Assembly: GCF_007748035.1 (NCBI RefSeq)
Contig: NZ_CP036278.1
Coordinates: forward strand, 3,658,001 to 3,722,000
DNA: 64,000 nucleotides
Reading direction: 5' to 3'
From: Aeoliella mucimassa
Lineage (GTDB): Bacteria > Planctomycetota > Planctomycetia > Pirellulales > Lacipirellulaceae
Positions within the stretch are counted from its first letter, which is position 1, and each line of letters begins with the position of its first letter. Shown here piece after piece: positions 54,504 through 63,248 of this stretch. Under the pieces are notes generated by a model. The model was given only the letters and a program-made list of their open reading frames with translations. It was not told the origin of the DNA and searched no databases. A program made the position numbers and the translations under genes.

Positions 54504-54968
54504 ATGAAAAAGCACATTGTTTGCCTGGACCACCAGGCCCGTGGAGGTTTGGAGCAGCTAGCACGCTCAGGCGCCCGCGCGGCGCAAGTGGTGCGTCGCT
54601 GCCAGATATTATTGAAATCGGACTCGGGATGCACCGACGAAGAGATCGCCGAGCATGTGGGCTGCACGACGCGCAACGTCCGAGCCGTCCGAAAGCGGTT
54701 CTGCGAAGAGGGCGTCCAGCGGGCGGTGTACGATGCGCCTCGCTCGGGCCGCCCCCCAGAGTTCACCAAGCGGCAGCAGCAACAGGTAATCGCCCTGGCG
54801 TGCAGCGAGCCGCCCGAGGGACGGGCTCGCTGGACGCTGGAATTGTTGTGCGAGCACGCGGTGAAGGAAGGCTTCGTCGATTCGCTCAGCGTGACGGAGG
54901 TCTCGCTGTGGCTCAAGGAACACGACCTGAAGCCGTGGCGAAAAAAACTTGGTGCGTGCCCAAGCTGA
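54504..54968 (+). CDS. IS630 transposase, DNA-binding part (orfA), element 2
   Basis: This 154-residue protein has the IS630 homeodomain-like fold (QVVRRCQILLKSDSGCTDEEIAEHVGCTTRNVRAVRKRFCEEG). It ends shortly after a perfect slippery heptamer A_AAA_AAA at 54941-54947 in the zero frame, at WRKKLGACPS. A -1 shift there leads into orfB. The protein is the N-terminal product or half of the full transposase. Confidence 0.85.
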   Translation: MKKHIVCLDHQARGGLEQLARSGARAAQVVRRCQILLKSDSGCTDEEIAEHVGCTTRNVRAVRKRFCEEGVQRAVYDAPRSGRPPEFTKRQQQQVIALACSEPPEGRARWTLELLCEHAVKEGFVDSLSVTEVSLWLKEHDLKPWRKKLGACPS

Positions 54969-55603
54969 ACGACGAGTTCTGTGAGCGGATGGAGGACGTC
55001 CTCGAGCAGTACGAGAAGCCGCTCGACCCGAACGAGCCGGTCGTCTGCCTCGACGAGCAGCCCTATCAGAGGGTCGACGACGCGCGGCCGCCCGAGCCCG
55101 CGGCACCCGGCAAGATCGCGAAGCAGGACTACGAGTACCGCCGCTGCGGAACCTGCAGCGTGTTCGTGGCGGTCGAGCCGAAGGCGGGCAAGCGATTCGT
55201 TCAGGCCAAGCGTCACCGCAAGCGAGCCGACTTCGCCCGGTTCGTCCGCGACCTCTTGAAGCGCTATCCCGACGCAGAGCGGGTTCATCTGGTGATGGAC
55301 AACCTCAACACGCACAACGAGAAGTCGTTGATCGAAACCTTTGGCGAGGAGGCGGCTCGGCCAATGCTGGAGCGGATTGTGTGGCATTTTACCCCCAAGC
55401 ATGCCAGTTGGCTCAACATGGCCGAGATCGAAATCTCGGCCATACAGCGACAATGCCTGGGACGTCGGTTGGCTTCGCTCGACAAGGTTCAAAGCGAACT
55501 CTCCCACTGTTCACGCGACCGCAATCGGAAGAAAATCAAAATCAATTGGACCTTCCATCGAAAAGACGCCAAACGCGTCTTCCCTGAACTCTATAGGAAA
55601 TGA
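54941..55603 (+). CDS. IS630 transposase, DDE part (orfB), element 2, made by -1 frameshift
   Basis: From the slip site the -1 frame reads KKTWCVPKLNDEF and runs to 55603, about 220 residues. It holds the DDE set CLDEQP, LVMDNLNTHNEKSL and PKHASWLNMAEIEISA. No good start with a ribosome site exists in this frame before the slip site, so the full transposase is most likely made as an orfA-orfB fusion by programmed -1 frameshifting, as known for many IS elements. It is related to but distinct from element 1. Confidence 0.85.
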   Translation, partial: KKTWCVPKLNDEFCERMEDVLEQYEKPLDPNEPVVCLDEQPYQRVDDARPPEPAAPGKIAKQDYEYRRCGTCSVFVAVEPKAGKRFVQAKRHRKRADFARFVRDLLKRYPDAERVHLVMDNLNTHNEKSLIETFGEEAARPMLERIVWHFTPKHASWLNMAEIEISAIQRQCLGRRLASLDKVQSELSHCSRDRNRKKIKINWTFHRKDAKRVFPELYRK

Positions 55604-55960
55604 CTTCCGGGACGACGTACTAGTGCCCGCCAGCGACAGGTATTTGAGGTCTGGTAGGCACGTTAAATAATTGAGCGTGATCGACGAAATCTCTGAGTCA
55701 ATTACCCCCGCAGCACTTACTTCCTTGAGCAAGGACAGTCGATTTAGCAGGTGTTCCTCCTCGCGAAAGCTATCTATCAGCACGTTCTTAACAGGAAAGA
55801 TTAGCCCCAGTCCGTTTAGCCGTGAGAGCCCAGCCATATTTAGCGCGAGTTTTAAGGACGATGGGGCATCGCGAGCGTCGTTCCACTCAGGCGAAAACCC
55901 AAAATGAACGTAGGGCTGCAATGCCTTCACATGGCGAAATCTCGCTAGCGACATTTTCAT

Positions 55961-56750
55961 CCTTCTGAACCTTGTTGGTGTCTCAGTTTTCGTTTACCAC
56001 GGTTGCGACCAACACCTCCAGTACGAAGAACTGCTGGAACTCACTGCTTTGAGCTAAACACCGCTTGGCACTGAGCGCGACGATCCCCCTGAGAACAGCA
56101 CAAACATGATGTCCCGCCATTTACAACCATTGCCACAAGAATCGCTTCTTTTTCTTGTTTCTGACCAGGCGTTGCAGGGGTATTCACTTTTGTTAGCATA
56201 CATTCAAGCAATATACATTGCAGCTCTTTGTTCATAAGAAACTTCTTGACGACGTGCTTAATGATCTGCCGATCGCTGGCAACGGAACTTTCCCACTGCT
56301 ACCACTGCCGAAAACCATGGAAACTCTGAGATCCGCAGATCATTCGAAATCCCCCTCCCGCTTGTGGCCAATAAAGAGGCAACCTTCGGGCTATCAGGCC
56401 CGGGGAGGGCAGCACCAGAAAACGGCGTGAGAATCAAGCCAGCATGGCAGAGTCGCCGAGCCCGCGGAGCAACTGGGTAGCACCGACAGCTGGGCGCACC
56501 ACGAATTGCCACTTCGCAGAACGCACCACGCCCAGTTATCGGTGGGCGAAGCTCAAAAGGCCCCCCATCCGTGAGAATCAGTGTGCGTCCGTGGCTAGAA
56601 CGAAACTGTTTCACACGTTCCAAGTTACCCGCTACCGCCGATCCGTATTTGGGTTCGTTGGCTGCTCAGTTCTTTGAGTGTCGCGACACGCCTCGCCAAA
56701 CATCCAGCCCACTGCGAGTCAATAACTGGACCTGCCCCGTTTCTTGCGCC
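55961..56750. other. Gene-poor stretch holding direct repeat copy 2
   Basis: About 790 bases hold the repeat copy at 56354-56622 and AT-richer DNA at 55961-56250. A 64-codon minus-strand frame (56041-56235) is open but shows no family resemblance; I do not call it a gene. Confidence 0.6.
56354..56622. repeat. Dispersed direct repeat, copy 2
   Basis: This is the partner of 53881-54150, in the same orientation. After the last shared block the two copies diverge for about 75 bases and then match again weakly (ACATCCAGCCCACTGC at 56699-56714 against GCATCCAACCCACTGC at 54157-54172), so the original repeat was longer. The pair flanks the interrupted LRR gene. Confidence 0.8.
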
Positions 56751-57209
56751 TCAATGTTTACAGATCGCAATCAAGCTCAAGACAGCTGCCAAGCCCGAAA
56801 TCGCGATTAGGATAACCGAAATCCTCAGTCGATTTTTTTCAGGTGAAGGCGGTACCCCAGCTGGAAGGCTTCCGACTGCACCACCGACGACCATGATGAT
56901 TATCCCCACAGCGTACACTGAGCCAAACTTCTCAAAACGAGCCACATTTGCATCGAGTATCGAATAGTGAATGCTGAAAAGCGAAAACCCCATAAACGCG
57001 GCAAGATAGCACGAGTCTAGGACTGCCAGTCTAGTGCAACTCGTAACAAAAGCCATCATGAACGCTAGAAACGCTCCTATTGAGCAAAAGATTGCTAACT
57101 GCAAGAGTGGATGATCAATCGCTTTCCAAAGGAAGTGTGCGAAAAGAGCCGCACCAGCAGCAATCGCAACTCCTAGACTTATAGCAACCAATGCAAGACG
57201 CACTGACAT
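56751..57209 (-). CDS. Hypothetical membrane protein
   Basis: I do not recognise this 152-residue protein. Four membrane helices are visible: ALVAISLGVAIAAGAALFAHFLW, LLQLAIFCSIGAFLAFMMAFV, the YLAAFMGFSLFSIHYSIL stretch with VYAVGIIIMVVGGAVG, and ISVILIAISGLAAVLSLIAIC near the end. A PSPEKNRLR loop precedes the last helix. Base composition is more AT-rich than the metabolic genes of the window. It stands alone beyond the repeat copy; it may belong to the same acquired or decaying island. Confidence 0.6.
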   Translation of the reverse strand: MSVRLALVAISLGVAIAAGAALFAHFLWKAIDHPLLQLAIFCSIGAFLAFMMAFVTSCTRLAVLDSCYLAAFMGFSLFSIHYSILDANVARFEKFGSVYAVGIIIMVVGGAVGSLPAGVPPSPEKNRLRISVILIAISGLAAVLSLIAICKH

Positions 57210-58021
57210 GTTTCACCCCCCGAAACGAACAAAGTTCCGCGATCGCTCACGACTTTCGAGCAGCTGAAAGGGGGACATTCTAGTTTTTCAACAAATTAGA
57301 ATGCCCCTTTTATCCTCCCCCTTTTCCTCCCGCAGCCGGAGGCGTCGGCCAGCGACTCATAACCTCATGCGGTTAGCCATCACTCAGGTTTATGGTCTTG
57401 CTTCTTGTCACACGACACGAACTCTCTTGCAAGCCTTGCCCTAACAAACTCCGGCCTGGTAATCACCAGGTGGCTGCTACGCTTACCATTCCGTTGCAAT
57501 CGATGCTCTGCCAGAGAGATTGGTTGCGAACCTGTCGGACTGAGCGCCGAGCGGTCAGCTAGGCAGTATGTTTCGAGGTCAGCCTCTGTTCGACATGGCC
57601 GTAGCTTCAACTCTATTACAGATTTTTTAAGAGAATATCTGATCGAGCATGCCATTCTGCAAACTCCGATTTAACTCGTCATCAACCGACTCTATCCAAA
57701 CTGCTGCAATAACTCTGCACAAACATTTGCTAGCTCAGAACCGACTGCGCGGGCGAGCTGGTATGTAAGTTGCGGCCCAAGGCGATATGGGTGATGCAAG
57801 ACCCCTAGAGCTCCACCCTGCCCGTCTGCCTGGCGACAACGTAAGTCACTTATACACGAACACTGCACCAGGACGCCAAAGTTATTTCTGCAGCCGAGCA
57901 AGCAAGCTGATCCTTGATTGGCAGCTAACAGAGTATTTCGCGAGGCAGGCAGTGGGCTCGCGGTCATCTGCTGGGCGTCTGAGGTAGCTGTTAGATTCTC
58001 TACTATTTGGAAGGAACACTC
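57210..58021. other. Gene-poor stretch with a hairpin
   Basis: About 812 bases carry only short frames on both strands, none with family resemblance. A hairpin followed by TTTT lies at 57271-57311. The last ~100 bases should hold the promoter of the CHRD gene. Confidence 0.55.
57271..57311 (+). terminator. Hairpin with T-run, no plus-strand gene before it
   Basis: GGGGACATTCTA pairs with TAGAATGCCCC (one A bulged) around a 14-base loop, followed by TTTT. This is a plus-strand terminator form without an obvious gene upstream. Confidence 0.5.
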
Positions 58022-58714
58022 ATGCTGTTGCGAAGTCTTACCCTCTTGGCTGGAGTTGCCGCACTGGTGACTGCAGTCCCCGCTCAAGCGGTCCACAGCG
58101 TCTATCAGGCTGACGTGAATACGCTAAATGATTCCGGTGTATCTGGTACTGCAATTCTTGAAGTTAACCCCGATACGCGGATCTTAACTATTGATATGAC
58201 TGTAATTGGTCTCGAACCAAACATGGATCATATCATGCACATCCATGGTTTGTTGGATGGCGACGGATCGAGTGGAAACCAAGCACTTGATTCGATGACG
58301 CCAACATTAGCCAACGACAGTGATGGCGATGGTTTCGTTGAAGTAATTGAAGGGGTTCCCTCCTATGGCGACATCCTGCTACCACTCACCACGATGAACA
58401 CACCAGATGGAACTTTCATCTACAGCGATACCTTTGATCTCGACGATTCCTCTCTGTTCATGAGTCCTGTCACCGGCAACGAATACGTAGGCGATGACCT
58501 ACTGCCGCTCGAATTTCGTGAGATCGTTATTCATGGCCTCACAGTCGATGGATCGGCGGGTGCCAATACCGAAGGCGAAATTGACGGCACTGCCGGCTAC
58601 AAAGCCGTGCTCCCCGTAGCAGCAGGTGAAATCTACCGGGTGCCTGAACCGGCGACTGCCCTACTGGCGGGCATCGCCCTGCTTGGCGTAGTTACTGTAT
58701 TCCGCAGAGCCTAG
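58022..58714 (+). CDS. CHRD-domain PEP-CTERM protein
   Basis: This is a 230-residue exported protein. The ATG at 58022 has AAGGAA upstream. Residues 1-24 are a signal peptide (LLRSLTLLAGVAALVTAVPAQA). The body fits the CHRD (chordin) fold: YQADVNTLNDSGVSGTAILEVNPDTRILTIDMTVIGLEPNMDHIMHIHGLLDG, with the conserved HIHG. The C-terminus is a PEP-CTERM signal (VPEPATALL, hydrophobic helix, FRRA). Such proteins are sorted by exosortase to the cell surface. The function of bacterial CHRD domains is not settled. A strong terminator follows. Confidence 0.88.
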   Translation: MLLRSLTLLAGVAALVTAVPAQAVHSVYQADVNTLNDSGVSGTAILEVNPDTRILTIDMTVIGLEPNMDHIMHIHGLLDGDGSSGNQALDSMTPTLANDSDGDGFVEVIEGVPSYGDILLPLTTMNTPDGTFIYSDTFDLDDSSLFMSPVTGNEYVGDDLLPLEFREIVIHGLTVDGSAGANTEGEIDGTAGYKAVLPVAAGEIYRVPEPATALLAGIALLGVVTVFRRA

Positions 58715-59337
58715 GCTACCAAGCTTAGTTCCACTACTTCCCCTCATCGGCTCGATTTGCTCCGCGCAAGTCGAGCCGATGTTTTGCGCTATCGCTGAAA
58801 TCGAAGCGTTTAGCTCTCACGCATTAGCCAACCTCCTGCAGAATTGCCCAGTGAGGTTGTTCACTCAGCTCTCATAACTACATCAAAGCGGTTGTGCTCT
58901 GAGCGATCACTCCCAACCGAGCAACTTCGCCGCGCTGGTTGTCACTCCGCATCGATACATTGCTGGCAGGCACTGCTGCGACGAGGGCTTTGGCAGGTGG
59001 GAGGCCCCCCTAACCTAACTTCCATCTCTTACCGCCTCAGTTTGCCAGGACTGGATACCGAGTTGCCACTACGGCCATCCGCACAACGAGATCAAGTCTG
59101 TCGAACACCACGGGACACTTCAGCCAATCACGAACTTTTTGCCGGCCTATTTCCCCAAAACGTCCTTTTATTACAGGGCTCACGCAATTTTGGCGAAAAT
59201 TTCATCGCTTTTTCTTGTAACGCGACAGCTCCCGCGGTTCAAATAACCTTCGAGGCGGAGAAGGCGGACGTTGTTTAATTGCAGCTTACCTGTAGTTACT
59301 TATTCCATTAGTGCGTCCGAGTAGATAAGTGGGCTGA
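58715..59337. other. Intergenic region with terminator
   Basis: This 623-base gap starts with a strong terminator (58745-58785). The rest has one plus-strand frame (58844-59278) whose translation is Ser/Arg/His-rich and has no family resemblance, so I do not call it. The AT-rich stretch 59190-59335 probably holds the promoter of the sigma-factor gene. Confidence 0.55.
58745..58785 (+). terminator. Intrinsic terminator of the CHRD gene
   Basis: A perfect 11-bp stem CATCGGCTCGA / TCGAGCCGATG with a 15-base loop is followed by TTTT, 31 bases after the CHRD stop. Confidence 0.88.
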
Positions 59338-59916
59338 ATGAACCAGCACCGGGATACGACTACATCCGAATCCGAATCCTCGCGTCAATCGCGTCGAGAG
59401 CTAAACGTCCTTTGGACGCAGGCTCACAGCGTGGTGCTGGGGTTCATACGCTCCACGGTAATCGACTTCCATAAGGCGGAAGATGTGCTGCAGGAAACTG
59501 CGGCAACGGTTGCAGAGAAATTCGAAGAATACGATCGCTCCCGACCTTTCGTGCCCTGGGTGTTAGGCATCGCCCGGTACAAGGTGTTGGAGGAGCTACG
59601 AGCGAATTCTCGCGACAAATTGGTCTTCGACGACGAAGTCGTCGAGGTTTTGACTTCCGCATTCGATGAACTGGCCCCTTCGGCGAGCGACACTCAAGTT
59701 GCGCTGGAGAGTTGCCTGAATCGCATTCGAGGCCGCGCGAAACAACTGCTTGAAATGAGATACTTGCGACAACAATCTGTCACTCGCGTGGCCGAGACCA
59801 CCGGCATGACCGCCGGCGCGGTCCGCGTGGCCTTGCATCGTATTCGCAAGGCTCTGGTCGATTGTGTTCATGGCCAACTTGGCTCCGACGACATGCCAAG
59901 AGGGGCCAGCAAATGA
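59338..59916 (+). CDS. ECF-type sigma-70 factor (Rhodopirellula/Verrucomicrobium family)
   Basis: This is a 192-residue sigma factor with region 2 (VVLGFIRSTVIDFHKAEDVLQETAATVAEKFEEYDRSRPFVPWVLGIARYKVLEELRANSRDKLVFDDE) and region 4 (LNRIRGRAKQLLEMRYLRQQSVTRVAETTGMTAGAVRVALHRIRKALVDCV). The sequence style is that of the planctomycete/verrucomicrobial sigma family that is usually paired with FecR/LamG membrane proteins. The next gene is exactly such a protein, and their stop and start overlap (ATGA). Together they make a signalling pair that controls unknown, probably surface-related genes. Confidence 0.9.
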   Translation: MNQHRDTTTSESESSRQSRRELNVLWTQAHSVVLGFIRSTVIDFHKAEDVLQETAATVAEKFEEYDRSRPFVPWVLGIARYKVLEELRANSRDKLVFDDEVVEVLTSAFDELAPSASDTQVALESCLNRIRGRAKQLLEMRYLRQQSVTRVAETTGMTAGAVRVALHRIRKALVDCVHGQLGSDDMPRGASK

Positions 59917-61748
59917 GCCAAACCATTCACGACCCGATGCCACCCGATGGAGTGCTTGAGCTGTTCCATGGGTACTTGGACGATCAACTCAGCGAGTCGC
60001 AGTTCGCGGTGTTGCAATCGATGCTGCTGGAGAATCCCGCGTACGCCCGGTGGTTCGCCCAGGTAGCGCTCATCCATTCCGGCACCCACAGCCAGCTCCA
60101 CCAGCGGGATCTGTGCCAATTCTATGCAGCCTCGGATTCTTCTTGCGAGCTGAAACTGGATGTTGATCCAGCGAACATTCGCGAACTACTTCACGAGTCG
60201 GCCGAAGCCGACCGCAAAAAGGCCGAAGCCGAATCGCTGCGTCGTATGAAGCAAGCGTTGGTAGAAGCCGAAGAAGATCGGCTCCGCCAGCAAGAGCTCG
60301 AACGACTCAACCGCCCCCGACGGCCGCAGCCGATCGAGATTCCCCGGTTCGCGGTCTGGCTGGCAGCCACGGCCGTGATCGTGTTGATTGGGTTTGTCAC
60401 CCAGGCGATGCTCAGCCAATCGTCGTCCCAAGGCGACCTGGCAGAGGTCTCTCCCCCGCTGGCAACCCCAGCAATACAAACCTACGGCAAGGTCACCCAA
60501 TCGTTCAACGCAATCTGGACAGGCGACAACCGTCCGATTGGTGCTGACCAGCGGCTACCGCTTGGTGAGTTCGCACTGGATCAAGGAGTGGTCGAGATCC
60601 TGCTCGACGATGGTTCGATCCTAGTCGGCGAAGCGCCGTTTGAGATGGACTTGCTCTCGGCGAATAAAGTGCTGCTCAACAAAGGCAAAGTACTGGCCCG
60701 GGTGCCGGAAGAAGCGATTGGCTTCACGATTTCCACTAGCGCGGGTGCGATTGTCGACCTTGGCACCGAGTTCGGCGTCGACATCGAAGAGTCGGGCAAC
60801 GTCGACGTGCATGTGCTCGACGGAGCCGTCGCGCTAGCTGCCAACAGCACCACGGTGAACGTGCCACGCGAAACACTCACCGAAGGGGGAGCTCGCCAAA
60901 TCGCGGCCAATGGAGCCTCGGTAAACGACATTACATTCAACAAGTCGTCTTTCTTACGCAAGGTTCCCGCATCGTCGTATGAATTGGCAGTAACTCACAG
61001 TGCTCCTTTGAGCTACTGGCGGTTTAACCAACCTTATCCGGTGGTGAAGAGCCAAGGGGAGCTTGAGTTTTCGGCATCGCCGAACTACGGAGTATTCCTC
61101 GACCAAAGAACCGACATGCAGGAGTCCTCGAATACGTATGCCCTGTTTAGCAACGATAACCAGGGCATTCAGTTACAGGACCTCCCCGAGTTGAAACTGA
61201 ATAAGAGCTTTAGCATCGAAGCATGGGTGAAGCTCACAGACGATAGCACCACGAGTGCCAAGCGGATTATCTCTAGCTTCTACCGCAACGCGACGGATGA
61301 GGGTGGGTTTGCGATGGGAGTGGGAGGATCGCAATTCGCTTCCGACGACAATTACGAAGGGCATGGATTGATATTTACTTTCCATGGCGTGTACGACTCG
61401 ATCTCTACCACGGCCATCCCTTTTGATCGTTGGACGCATGTGGCGGTCACCGTCAACGAACTGGGCCACCCACAGATGTATATCGATGGCAGTCCGGTTC
61501 CCGTAATGCTGCGTGCTACCGGCCATGGCGTCATGGATTTCGCTCCGCTACCTGCAGATTCGCCGCTCGACCTTAGCGGTATTCTCAGCAAAAACAATTG
61601 CTCGATCGGTTGCCATCCACTCACTTCGAACGACTACTGTCCGCCCGAACGCTGGCGGGGTGGAATTGATGAGCTGGCGATTTTTGATCGCCCACTGACG
61701 CCAGAAGAAATCGGAGAACACTACCAGGCCGGGCTGAAACGTCCCTAG
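59913..61748 (+). CDS. FecR/LamG-domain membrane protein, putative anti-sigma partner
   Basis: This is a 611-residue protein. The ATG at 59913 overlaps the sigma stop. The N-terminus (PDGVLELFHGYLDDQLSESQFAVLQSMLLENPAYARWFAQVALIHS) resembles the zinc-free anti-sigma helical domain. A charged coil (about 90-140) is followed by one membrane helix (FAVWLAATAVIVLIGFVTQAML). Outside lie a FecR domain (VEILLDDGSILVGEAPFEMDLLSANKVLLNKGKVLARVPEEAIGF, DLGTEFGVDI) and a C-terminal LamG/concanavalin domain (KSFSIEAWVKL, WTHVAVTVNELGHPQMYIDG, GGIDELAIFDRPLTPEEI). It probably senses polysaccharide outside and holds the sigma factor inside. Confidence 0.88.
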   Translation: MSQTIHDPMPPDGVLELFHGYLDDQLSESQFAVLQSMLLENPAYARWFAQVALIHSGTHSQLHQRDLCQFYAASDSSCELKLDVDPANIRELLHESAEADRKKAEAESLRRMKQALVEAEEDRLRQQELERLNRPRRPQPIEIPRFAVWLAATAVIVLIGFVTQAMLSQSSSQGDLAEVSPPLATPAIQTYGKVTQSFNAIWTGDNRPIGADQRLPLGEFALDQGVVEILLDDGSILVGEAPFEMDLLSANKVLLNKGKVLARVPEEAIGFTISTSAGAIVDLGTEFGVDIEESGNVDVHVLDGAVALAANSTTVNVPRETLTEGGARQIAANGASVNDITFNKSSFLRKVPASSYELAVTHSAPLSYWRFNQPYPVVKSQGELEFSASPNYGVFLDQRTDMQESSNTYALFSNDNQGIQLQDLPELKLNKSFSIEAWVKLTDDSTTSAKRIISSFYRNATDEGGFAMGVGGSQFASDDNYEGHGLIFTFHGVYDSISTTAIPFDRWTHVAVTVNELGHPQMYIDGSPVPVMLRATGHGVMDFAPLPADSPLDLSGILSKNNCSIGCHPLTSNDYCPPERWRGGIDELAIFDRPLTPEEIGEHYQAGLKRP

Positions 61749-62063
61749 CTTTGCCCGGTGTTGCTGTACTTGATTGATATACCCCCATGATTAACTACCT
61801 ACAACAACAGCACGAAAGGTTCGGCGCGGAGTCGTCGCGACTCCCGTCACGCTCACTTTGTGCCACCCCTGGCACAATCTTGCGTCCCCCAACGTCCCCC
61901 ACTACCGACGTCGCGCCCGGCCCAACTCCACGGATCGCATGGTGCTGATTTCGGCCAAAATCCCACGACTTTGCTTTCCCACAATATCCTGACTTTCCCC
62001 TTATCTACCGTTTAAGAAAATCTCGTTCATCCACTTTTGATTCACTCACGAGAGGGAGTACTA
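61749..62063. other. Intergenic region with two small hairpins
   Basis: This 315-base gap contains GGAGTCG/CGACTCC near 61838-61854 and a perfect TTGTGCCA-CCCC-TGGCACAA at 61858-61877. No T-run follows either. The right end should hold the promoter of the LamG gene. I see no small gene. Confidence 0.55.
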
Positions 62064-63248
62064 ATGATTCGCTACACGCCCTTGCTACTCACACTTGCCC
62101 TCGCAGTTGGCGCTAGCCAATGCGAAGCGGTGTTGGTAGCTCACTACGAGTTCGATAATTCCAGTAATGTGGGACTCGACACCGCCGGCGGCGACAACAA
62201 TGGCACCTCGGTTGGAGCCGACTCGTCTTACTCTGGTACCTCACGTGTTGGATCTGGCGCACTCGCGCTCGATGGCACTGGCCTCGGGTTGCGACTCGAT
62301 AACCCAGCCGACTTCCAATCGCTTACGACGTTCACGATTGCAGCGTTTGTACGCCCCGACCTGAATAGCGTGACCTGGGGCGGCGGCAGCGTAAACATCG
62401 GCCGCATCTTCGGTTCGGTCGGTGTCGACTCGCCCGGCGGCGTCTATTTTGGCGACGGCGGTGGCTATGGCTTTGGCTTGAAGCTCATCGGCGAAGAAGC
62501 TGGCCTGCGTTTCACCACCTTTGCCGTCAAAGACTACGACGTAAATCCCGACACGCTGGCTAACCCGCTACTCGACGACGAGTGGGCACACGTCGCCGTG
62601 GTCGTGACCGAAGGAGCCGCTGAGTTCTTCATCAACGGCGTGAGCGTTGCGACCGACACCGGTAACAATGGCAATCCAACCACCAATCCCTACCACATCG
62701 GCGCAGGTGGCGGCGGCAACAGCGACTCGTACGCTGGCTTGCTCGACGACTTGCGGGTGTACAACGAAGCGCTCGACGTTTCCACGATTGCTGGCCTTGC
62801 TTCGCCTGGCGACAGTGGTCAAAAGGGTCTCGTCGTGACCGTCGATCGTGGTACTGGCAACATTTCGCTCACTAACGATACCAGCAGCGGCACCGAAATC
62901 CGTGGCTACTCGCTCACGTCTGCTGCTTCGCGATTCGATAGTGGTGAGTGGCAATCGATTTCGGAGAATTACGACCAGGGCAACGGATCGGCTTCCATCG
63001 ACACCAATGACGACTGGCTCATCTTCAGCCAAACTGCCGATGACCTGAGTGAAGGCACCACCGGCGAAACTATGCTGTCCACCGGCCAATCCGTGATGCT
63101 CGGCTCGGCCTGGCGCAAGGGTCCTTTCGAGGGCAATGACATTCAAGCCGAAGTGCTGCTCGCCGATGGTACGACCATGAGTGCTGTAGTCGAGTACACC
63201 GGCAACGGCGACTCGCCATTCATAATGGGCGATGGCCTTGTTGACTAA
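62064..63248 (+). CDS. LamG-domain secreted protein, 3' end cut by an IS5/IS903-type element
   Basis: This protein is exported. The ATG at 62064 has GGGAG upstream and a signal peptide follows (YTPLLLTLALAVGASQCEA). Residues 25-260 form a LamG/concanavalin domain (VAHYEFDNSSNVGLDTAGGDNNGT, FTIAAFVRPDL, WAHVAVVVTEGAAEFFINGVSVATDTG, GLLDDLRVYNEALD). A second domain (LVVTVDRGTGNISLTND, GYSLTSAASRFDSGEW) is a module seen before dockerin and PEP-CTERM ends in planctomycetes. Here the frame stops at LVD inside the end of an IS element beginning at about 63234, so the natural C-terminus is missing. Confidence 0.8.
   Translation: MIRYTPLLLTLALAVGASQCEAVLVAHYEFDNSSNVGLDTAGGDNNGTSVGADSSYSGTSRVGSGALALDGTGLGLRLDNPADFQSLTTFTIAAFVRPDLNSVTWGGGSVNIGRIFGSVGVDSPGGVYFGDGGGYGFGLKLIGEEAGLRFTTFAVKDYDVNPDTLANPLLDDEWAHVAVVVTEGAAEFFINGVSVATDTGNNGNPTTNPYHIGAGGGGNSDSYAGLLDDLRVYNEALDVSTIAGLASPGDSGQKGLVVTVDRGTGNISLTNDTSSGTEIRGYSLTSAASRFDSGEWQSISENYDQGNGSASIDTNDDWLIFSQTADDLSEGTTGETMLSTGQSVMLGSAWRKGPFEGNDIQAEVLLADGTTMSAVVEYTGNGDSPFIMGDGLVD

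Larger units (their letters stand above)
54459..55622 (+). mobile_element. IS630-family insertion sequence (element 2), inside the LRR gene
   Basis: The 1.16-kb element is bounded by TA at 54459-54460 and 55621-55622 (target duplication). Inverted ends are TAGTACGTC on the left and TAGTACGTC read inward from the right, followed by further imperfect match (TTTCCTGAA and GTCCCGGAA). It encodes a two-frame transposase on the plus strand, with GC-rich codons unlike the AT-rich target gene, which suggests recent arrival. Confidence 0.92.
54310..55960 (-). pseudogene. Leucine-rich-repeat protein gene interrupted by IS630
   Basis: The N-terminal part (55960 down to 55623) reads through ...LTCLPDLKYLSLAGT and is then cut by the IS630 element. 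The C-terminal part (54458 down to 54310) continues in frame: RFRDDCVGVLASLSQLETL, then VLSGTNLDDESVSSI and a stop at 54310-54312. Removing the element plus one TA rejoins the reading frame exactly, giving about 162 residues with the LxxLxxLxLxGT pattern of leucine-rich repeats. The start may be the second ATG at 55954. The element lies inside the repeat region, so the present gene is broken but revertible. Confidence 0.85.

Noticed and set aside
54494..54940. The upstream part of the orfB frame in IS630 element 2
   Set aside because: Before the slip site this frame is Arg/Gly/Pro-rich shadow sequence of orfA; the real N-terminus of the transposase is orfA.
57692..58096. A 134-codon minus-strand frame overlapping the start of the CHRD gene
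   Set aside because: It conflicts with a gene that has a signal peptide and PEP-CTERM end, and its translation has no recognisable pattern.
58844..59278. A 144-codon plus-strand frame before the sigma gene
   Set aside because: Composition looks random and there is no ribosome site or known domain.
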